From Reticulitermes speratus (Eukaryota; Arthropoda; Insecta; Blattodea; Rhinotermitidae), in NCBI GenBank assembly GCA_021186555.1, contig JAJKFL010000005.1, forward strand, positions 20,834,635 to 20,898,634: a DNA stretch of 64,000 bases. Reading direction: 5' to 3'. The translations under genes and the position numbers were made by a program. The notes below the pieces were generated by a model. It did no database searches, was not told where the DNA came from, and saw nothing but the letters and a program-made list of their open reading frames with translations. This document shows, in pieces, positions 57,677 to 64,000 of the stretch; position 1 is the stretch's first letter, and each line of letters starts with the position of its first letter.

Positions 57677-57735
57677 GACGTTTCGGAGATGGAGCTGCCG
57701 GGCACTTGAAACTGACCACTCATCTCCATTCACTG
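57677..57735 (-). repeat. Hammerhead-like repeat remnant
   Basis: GGAGATG (57685-57691) and CATCTCC (57721-57727) form a 7-bp stem. On the minus strand the second arm is followed by GAAACGTCAGC, and the first is preceded by AGTGAAT where CTGANGA is expected. The order fits the family, but the core is mutated. Confidence 0.4.
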
Positions 57736-58166
57736 CAGAGGTGAATTCGCGTGTAACTATAGCCACGTCCACTTCTCTTTCGTTTGATGGCTTTGTACTT
57801 AAGGAAGCACAAGCCCATTGGCACCGTCTCTTCTACAGCTGCTACTTTGCTAATATAACTAGCCTCATATTGCTCACCTGTTGCAAATGAAGACCTGTTG
57901 TTATGAAGCTAGTGACAATTCAGATATATATATGTATATATATTTCACAAATCTGTTAGGCCTAATTAGGTTTATTTTATTTTATTTGTAAAATACACTC
58001 AAAAACAAAAAGAGTTTTAAATAAATTTGGAGGACTTAATGCAATGAAAATTAACGTGAAGTTAGAAGTGTTAAGATTCACGCTCTGGCCTTTTTATACA
58101 GCGGAGAATATTTCTCAGTAGCCATTGAATAGGAGGCTGGGTGGGCCTCAATACCATTCTGGACAC

Positions 58167-58169
<3 letters not shown>
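57736..58169. other. No gene recognised
   Basis: Nothing seen. Confidence 0.4.

Positions 58170-58202
<33 letters not shown>
58170..58202. repeat. (GA)n microsatellite
   Basis: About sixteen GA units without interruption. Confidence 0.95.
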
Positions 58203-58205
<3 letters not shown>

Positions 58206-58768
58206 CAGTTCTAAAATGAAATAGGAAGAGATGAGTAGAATGGTTTCAGAGAGATATCTCAGAGGGGATAAGAGGAAGGCGGAACTAGCTCAAGGTCGTG
58301 AAAAATGGCAGTATTTGTTATTACCTGTTTCACTCTGCTGGTAATAAAAATGTAGGTAAATTAAGCCCTGCCAAATTTTCAATCCATCTATCATGTAGGA
58401 TTAAATTTTTACGGGTTTTCCTGTATGCTTGAATGTAAATATTTCGAGTTGAAATGCGTCATAAGCAGATAGGTGAATTGAACTACAGTGTATTGTGCAG
58501 ACTGTTAGAAGTCAGAACGGTAAGGAAATTAGCGGTGGAACGTCTCAGCATTACTTCTTCGGATTCGGAAATTTTCCGGCTGAATCGTGAATTTGGTTTC
58601 AATTATTTTTGACTAAAATTGTATCGTGGATTTTCTTAGCGCTTTCAAGTGTATTATTGGACAGCCTTCGACAGTGTTCGATCCCACACACTTCCTAAAT
58701 CCCTATTCGTTTTCGTCTGTTTATTGCTCATTCAATGCGATATAAAATTTGCAGTTGACACAGTATCG
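58203..58768. other. No gene recognised
   Basis: Nothing seen. Confidence 0.4.
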
Positions 58769-59000
58769 TTACATAGACTTTACCGATATCGGTAAAGCAG
58801 ATTGTGTATTCGGGTACGCTATTGTCCACTTCTTTTTCCTTGTGATACCTCCAGAGATAGGTGGAACCATGCAGAAGTAGCAGTCATTTGCGTGATTGCT
58901 TGGCTCTCTCCAAACCATAGGAACAGCAAACGGCATCGCCACTTTTTTGCCTTTTAGCCACTTCGGAAGATACATGACCATCTCTGTATCTCCTAAACAA
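58769..59000 (-). pseudogene. Fragment of a conserved arthropod CYFC-domain protein family
   Basis: The minus-strand frame reads MYLPKWLKGKKVAMPFAVPM, then VWREPSNHANDCYFCMVPPI, then a RKKKWTIAYPNTQSAL end. The pattern WLKGK-x-MPFAVPMVWREP, D-CYFC, KKKW/K-x-YPN-PSA is one I recall from many uncharacterised arthropod proteins that occur in high copy and may be transposon-derived. The CYFC pair may bind metal. The fragment breaks off after SAL, where the family continues with a RPVPH-type segment, and the upstream frame is broken. No function is claimed. Confidence 0.5.
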
Positions 59001-59014
59001 GAGCCAATCGACAA

Positions 59015-59654
59015 ATTTTATTGTCATTTTCGTGTTCAGCACCTCGAAATCAGTAAAGATTTGCTATTTTAATTTCAAAGGCATTTTGTGTGTTGTCCAG
59101 TGTAATCGGAAATATTTGTAATGAAAGGTCGGACCGTATTCCTGTTTGCCACGTCTTGCGAGTCCCTATTTTATGTAGCTGTTTTTGTAGGTATTTCTTT
59201 CTTAGGACTTTGCCTTTTTTCTTTCTTTTCCAGATTTGTTTGTTCTTTGTCCCTTTCTTTCACCACCTCGGTTCTCTTGTCCAATTTACTTGACACCGTA
59301 AAGACTTTTATTGCAGTTAACCCGTGGAATATTCCGCAGGTTGATTAGTGAGGGCTGGTGTACAGTAATTTCTCATTTAACATCGAGGTTACCTACTTGA
59401 AAATTGCAACATACAATGATACAACGTAGGAGGGAGCACTTCTTCTAAAGGAATTCATTAAATGTAATTCATTAAATAACCAAGGAAACATTATTCCAAA
59501 TCTGGGCAACGTTCGTCGAGTCTTTGGCCACCAAAACTTGTCATCATTAAAAGGAACATGATTTTTCGGGCACCGATAAAAGAGGACTGACTGCAGTATA
59601 GCTAGCCACAAATGACAGTGTAGAACATGCTGGATATAGAGACATACATGTCCC
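59015..59654. other. No gene recognised
   Basis: A T/C-rich patch at 59190-59270 yields compositional frames only. Confidence 0.4.
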
Positions 59655-59735
59655 TAGCGGGATTCAAACCTGCGATGCAAATATTCGGTGCACCCTAGAA
59701 TGTAAGTGCCTCAGTGCCTTACATCTGACGGCTAG
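59655..59735 (-). mobile_element. tRNA-like SINE head remnant
   Basis: The minus strand has a B box-like GCAGGTTTGAATCCCGC (rc of 59657-59673) and, about 45 bases upstream on that strand, TGTAAGGCACTGAGGCACTT, which could be an A box region. No body can be traced. Confidence 0.4.
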
Positions 59736-61080
59736 CTTCTGACCCCTCCCACATTTGTCAGTGAATTCCATTCAGTTAAGGTGTGAGGTATGCGCCTGCA
59801 GAGTTTGGAATGTTGTTTGATGATTAATTACTCGAATTCCCACAAGATACTTCTGCGAAAGTGTACACATGTTTTTGCTTCAGTGATCGCCACTGGCATT
59901 CTTCCACATTGCCAGCAGGCAGGCAGACTCACTGGGACACAGCTGCCTGTCATCTGGCACAGCAGTAGTGGCTACTGGTCCAAATCTTAAAGCTGGCTTC
60001 ATGCCATTAGTGTTCATTCCAACTTCTGTGGCAAGGTTACATAACATCAAGAAATTATTAAGAAAGCCATTGGGCAAACGTGCTCCCTTACTATAAGAAT
60101 TACATTTACAGCTGAAAATGTTGGTGAAAAAATTACATAGGCGAAGATAGAGCTTTATGTATTTGTTGGAAGTTGGTAAATCTCAACAGTTTGTGCAACT
60201 TTTTTTTCACAGGTGCTGTAAAATATTAAATCCAATGTATTTATATAACAAGGCTAAGAAACTTATTTTGCAGCTAAAACTCTTTTTGAAAAAAGACTAT
60301 TTAAACTAAAGACGTACGTAATAAATAAGCTAAACAACTGTGACTTACGCTGTTTGTGACTTCACTTGTTGTATATAATTAAACTTTCATGTTATATTAT
60401 GCATTCCATTACTTACAACCTTAAAGAGTGTCCGTGAATGTTTGTTGCAGAGGATCATCATTATTAATCTGTAAAATTTAAGAAGATAAAATCTAATCCT
60501 ACTAAATTAGTGCTAATTTTACACTGTGTTCCTTGCATGCCACAAGTGCAACAAGAACGTTAAGTTACCTGTTTTATTGAAGTTACATCGTCGTGCTTTG
60601 TAAGGACATGTTAAGGCTTCGGAATGCACAATCCAAAGCCGGAATATACCGCGTCATTTAGCGGCACCGATTGGCTGCATGGTATTCATGTGTCTTAAGT
60701 TGAGTACAAATGTACATCTATGACCGTAAACAGAAGCTGCCGTATAGACTCGCTTTACGGAAGCAATTGTGTGACAACAGTCGTAAATTAAGCAGGCAAA
60801 AACACTGTCTTGCAGCGAAGATGACACTTGTTTCGATTGTTTATGAACAAAATTCCTGTCCTTAGTCGGCATTGATTATGCAGCTTAGCCTTTTTCTGTT
60901 CAGAATCAATTTGGAAAGCTTTAACCTTTCAGATATTCCATAGTATCTTCATACGACGTTCGAAACATCACAAAAATTCTGCCTACAAAGGATAACACAA
61001 AAAACAATATAGGTGTACCGAGCAGGATTTTAACTCATGACAACACTGTTCGAGCTATCCAGAATGTCACTGTGATTATG
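59736..61080. other. No gene recognised
   Basis: Weak tRNA-like block GAGCAGGATTTTAACTC at about 61019-61035. Nothing else. Confidence 0.35.
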
Positions 61081-61663
61081 TATAGAGTGTATCTAAAATT
61101 CTTGGATAAACTTCAGGAGTAAGTTCCCCACAACAAAGAGGGAAAAGAAGTTCATATCCACATATGTCCACAAACAGTTTTCGAGGTACAACCCAACAAC
61201 GTGTTGACTTCAGTCCTTTAGATTTTGTCTGTAGGGACACTTAAAAACTCTAGTGTAGCTCCAGTGTAAATGAAGAGACACTTCGCCAGTGCATTTTTGG
61301 TGCCTGCAAACCATTCCAACCGGCCCGGTCCCTTTGAAATTGTGTGACAGTCAATGATCAGAAGTGTCCATATGTACATTAATTTAGGTGGAGAATATTT
61401 TGAACATTTGTTATGAATTGTGACTTAATAAACAATAAGAACTGAACATTTATTAAACTGGAAACATATACTGTAAATATCTGATGTCAGTTGTAAATAA
61501 AATGATACATATTTAAGGTATTTATTGTTGAACGTAATCCTTTAATTAAACAAAAAAAAAAAACACACGTTTCCGGGCATATGTTTGTGTGAACTTCTTC
61601 CTTTGTTTTGATGTGAAGAACTCGTTCTTGAAGTTTGTCCAAGAATTTTAGATATACCCTGTA
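61081..61663 (+). mobile_element. Tc1/mariner-type element, internally deleted (copy 2)
   Basis: Ends TATAGAGTGTATCTAAAATT and the inverted TACAGGGTATATCTAAAATT share the TIR of copy 1 at 56030-56609. The inside aligns with copy 1 from end to end at similar length, including TTTAGATTTTGTCTGTAGGG and GACAGTCAATGATCAGAAGT, so both come from the same deleted parent. More frame breaks are present here than in copy 1. Confidence 0.75.
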
Positions 61664-61977
61664 AATAAATTATCTACTGTACTAGCATTCTTGGCAATGA
61701 TTTGCTGCGGACACAAACCACTTTAACACCTAAATAAAATACTTAACTACCGCTACGAAATTGAATATTAGAATTTTGCCTTCAGTGCAGCAGGAAACAT
61801 ACTGTTCACGTACTGTTCCTCTCTCATGATGAGTAATGGGCTTACGTCTTAGTTGTAACAAAAACGCAACAAAGTGAACTTCAGTCTTTAAATTATATCT
61901 ATAATTGTCTCCCATTGATTCCAAATAAAGCTGATTCACACTACGTACTTAGGCGCTTTTGTAATAACTAGCCTCGT
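61664..61977. other. No gene recognised
   Basis: Nothing seen. Confidence 0.4.
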
Positions 61978-62105
61978 CATATCTGTCCGCCCGTCCGTCT
62001 GTCTGTCAGAATGAAATAACGCAACTACTACCGGAAGGATTTTCTTGAATTTTCATATTTTGGATTTTTAGTATTACTTGCCGAGACATTCTGATTTTGT
62101 TTAAA
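61978..62105 (+). repeat. Dispersed repeat R2, copy 2
   Basis: CGTCATATCTGTCCGCCCGT then CCGTCTGTCTGTCAGAATGA, GGATTTTCTTGAATTTTCAT and GTTTAAAAATC follow the same order as 33365-33485. Confidence 0.45.
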
Positions 62106-62167
62106 AATCACACAAAAAACACTCTTACATGAAGTCATATGTACTCGTACGTATATGTGATTGGTCA

Positions 62168-62240
62168 TTATAAAGGAAACACACTAGTTCTCTGTGAGGT
62201 ACGCACTGAAATCTCAATGTGTTATTTAACGACGCACGTT
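62168..62240 (+). repeat. Short dispersed repeat R1, copy 4, next to a family D-like end
   Basis: CACACTAGTTCTCTGTGAGG then TACGCACTGAAAT matches R1 at lower identity. Directly after it, GTTATTTAACGACGC (62220-62234) is the inverted complement of the GCGTCGTTAAATAA end of SINE family D. Confidence 0.4.
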
Positions 62241-63330
62241 AACAAGAAACAAATATAGCATGTTTTATGTTACACACCTTTCTTTCTAAAACAACAGTTC
62301 CGATACTGCTGCTACGCTTTGATTTAAAGAAATGTGATAATAAGAATACATTCAGTCCCAAGGAATATGGCGATAAACATAATTAGAAGCTTATCTGTCT
62401 AATAAATAAGGTAATTAACACTTATGCATCTGCGTAATAAATATGTGTTAATGCATATGACAGGTAAGGGAGTTGTGAAAGCTCTGAAACATGTAATTGT
62501 AAGGAACAGCAGAGCACTTGCCCAATTGTTCATTGTCCAGGTAGAGAGGTGTAAGAAGAATAGAGCAGCCCATTGAAGACGGATGTTCAGCTAAATTGTC
62601 CATAATCTCGCACGTCACAGTGAAGAAGCTCCTTGTTCTTTGTACGAACTAATCTGCTATTGGCCTAATATAGTCCTATTGGTCTGCAGACTAGTCCATG
62701 TTTATTCTAGGAATCACACGAAAAACACAAGTACACAGAGTAGCAAAATGTTACAACAGGTGGTATGTATGATTGCCACTGACATATAAAGGGTTAACAT
62801 GCTTCATGAAATATTGAATACATAGATATCTATGTGAATTTTAAATATCGCTGGCAACACGTCGTAAGACAATATGTCGCAGACATAAATAGAAGTCTAA
62901 TGAATACAGATATATAAAACGGATACAGTCCCATTTTTTGTCACGGAACATTCATAAAATAACTAATTTTAATAGAATGGTAAAATTTCATCTCATAGTC
63001 TATGTGTGTTGGAATATAACATTCTCTTATAAAGAATAAAGGAGTGGCTGCATGATAAGTTGCGTTCTTTCGACGTATGTGCTGGAATCCTGTTTCTGCC
63101 ATTACTCTGTGCTCTTTATCTACAAGGCAGTATTCAGATTCAAGATTCGAACGTGTTATTCCGTTAACTCTATAAGAGCCGCAAAAGGGAGACATAAAAC
63201 GCAGACTACTTTAAATCGAAGTTTAAGTGCACATGTCTTTATATTGTAAGTAACAAGAAATTTATTAGGAATTTGTTTCAATATTTTTTTCTGGTAATCA
63301 TCATATGCTTATGTTCCATTTTCTGAACAC
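62241..63330. other. No gene recognised
   Basis: Short frames on both strands at 62941-63249 have no domain. Confidence 0.4.
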
Positions 63331-63344
63331 TAAATGCATTTAGA

Positions 63345-63620
63345 TGCCGATCCCAGTGGCCGTGCGGTCTAAGGCGTGGGTCTTCGGCCGCTCGCTTACT
63401 AGGATCGTGGGTTCGAATCCCACCGGGGGCATGGATGTCTGTCTCTTGTGAGTGTTGTGTGTTGTCAGGTAGAGGTCTCTGCGACGAGCTGGTCCCTCGT
63501 CCAGAGGAGTCCTACCGACTGTGGTGTGTCTAATTGTGTGTGACCATGAAACTTCGACGAAACGAGGAGGCCCAGGCCCATATAGGGCTGTCGAGCCATA
63601 GAAAGAAGAAGAAGAAGAAG
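63345..63620 (+). mobile_element. tRNA-Leu-like SINE, family A (copy A8), best copy
   Basis: Best-preserved copy. The head is GGCCGTGCGGTCTAAGGCGT with B box GGGTTCGAATCC (63409-63420); the GGCCG-GCGGTCTAAGGCG pattern is that of class II (Leu-type) tRNAs. The body is GTCAGGTAGAGGTCTCTGCG and CGTCCAGAGGAGTCCTACCG, and the end is GTCGAGCCATAGAAA followed by a (GAA)n tail (63600-63620). The perfect 14-bp duplication AAATGCATTTAGAT lies at 63331-63344 and 63621-63634. It is probably the youngest family A insertion in the window. Confidence 0.95.
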
Positions 63621-63634
63621 AAATGCATTTAGAT

Positions 63635-64000
63635 AGTACCGGTATTAAATTTGTACACTGAAACTTCCTTGTCGGTCCTAATGTTTGCCCAAGTGAATCC
63701 TGCATGTTGTCTGAAGTTGAAATATATTGTCATTTATCTAGAATGATAACGTTCCTCGGATATGACTTTCTATATTACGTTTCAGCCTCTTCAACATCGT
63801 TCATCTAAGGGTCACAAGAGTTAAAGTTCTCAGTCCACACAGGATAATTTTATTTTGTAACAACTTGCAAGACTTTGTGAATAAATACCAAGAATGTTTG
63901 TATTATTGTGCGTGGGATCTTTAGATATTTGCCGTTTGTGTGTGTAATAGTGATGTATGAGAGCGGCTGTCTTATACAGTGAATAACTTCGTTGAGTACT
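63635..64000. other. No gene recognised
   Basis: Nothing seen up to the window end. Confidence 0.4.

Noticed and set aside
57477..57890. 137-codon plus-strand ORF, the longest outside the minisatellite
   Set aside because: It overlaps an open frame on the other strand, includes the hammerhead-like repeat remnant at 57677-57735, and has no domain, signal or splice context.
63409..63420. True tRNA genes at the B boxes of the SINE heads (also at 10728, 28741, 44593)
   Set aside because: Each is followed by a SINE body or lacks a paired acceptor stem; family A heads recur eight times with target duplications.

Overview
Kind of organism. The window reads as AT-rich, intron-poor-in-signal, repeat-dense animal nuclear DNA with no operons, no long intact ORFs and no rRNA or true tRNA genes. 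The repeat set points to an insect, most likely a cockroach or termite (Blattodea). The clues are tRNA-headed SINEs with clean target-site duplications, 3' ends of a LINE whose tail is a (TTAG)n microsatellite and whose C-terminal protein carries the [15 protein letters not shown] / [15 protein letters not shown] signature, and translated repeat fragments (APRPTP-KLEDH-RDCLFNIFAATL type, LPGGTEENHE type) that recur in predicted cockroach and termite proteins. The taxon is an inference from memory of these families, not from a search.

Layout. 1-10 kb: mostly featureless DNA with one SINE (1696-1950), a compact Penelope-like element bounded by 13-bp duplications (3180-3693) and a LINE 3' stub (4052-4122). 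10-15 kb: a dense repeat island with two SINE families, two LINE 3' ends (one split by a SINE), and an inverted repeat pair carrying hammerhead-ribozyme-like cores. 15-25 kb: sparse, with one decayed coding-like stretch, a hAT-like MITE, one well-formed hammerhead-like motif (23478-23519) and a second inverted hammerhead pair (24238-24506). 25.6-26.5 kb: the only place that looks like a cellular gene, namely a CpG-richer promoter-like patch followed by a short signal-peptide exon ending in a GTGAGT donor. 27-36 kb: SINE copies, an alternating 69/75-bp minisatellite with open frames on both strands (30014-30729) and a 22-bp minisatellite (35438-35679). 36-56 kb: LINE pieces, SINEs, a second well-formed hammerhead-like motif (40143-40187) and a series of short foldback elements sharing an outer TATTACGCCATG-type arm. 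56-64 kb: two copies of a deleted Tc1/mariner-type element, a CYFC-domain coding fragment and a textbook SINE copy (63345-63620).

How it fits together. Nearly everything recognisable is retrotransposed or transposed sequence. Eight copies of one SINE carry duplications, and three insert into other repeats or next to them, so relative ages can be read. The theme that stands out is the recurrence of a hammerhead-like core (CTGANGA, one extra T, stem II, GAAA, then CATGTC or CGTC). It is seen both as solitary motifs and at the inner ends of inverted-duplicate elements. Penelope-like elements are known to carry small hammerheads, and a Penelope-like copy lies in the same window, but no direct linkage between that copy and the ribozyme-like repeats is seen here. 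Positions were counted by hand and ends may be off by a few bases.
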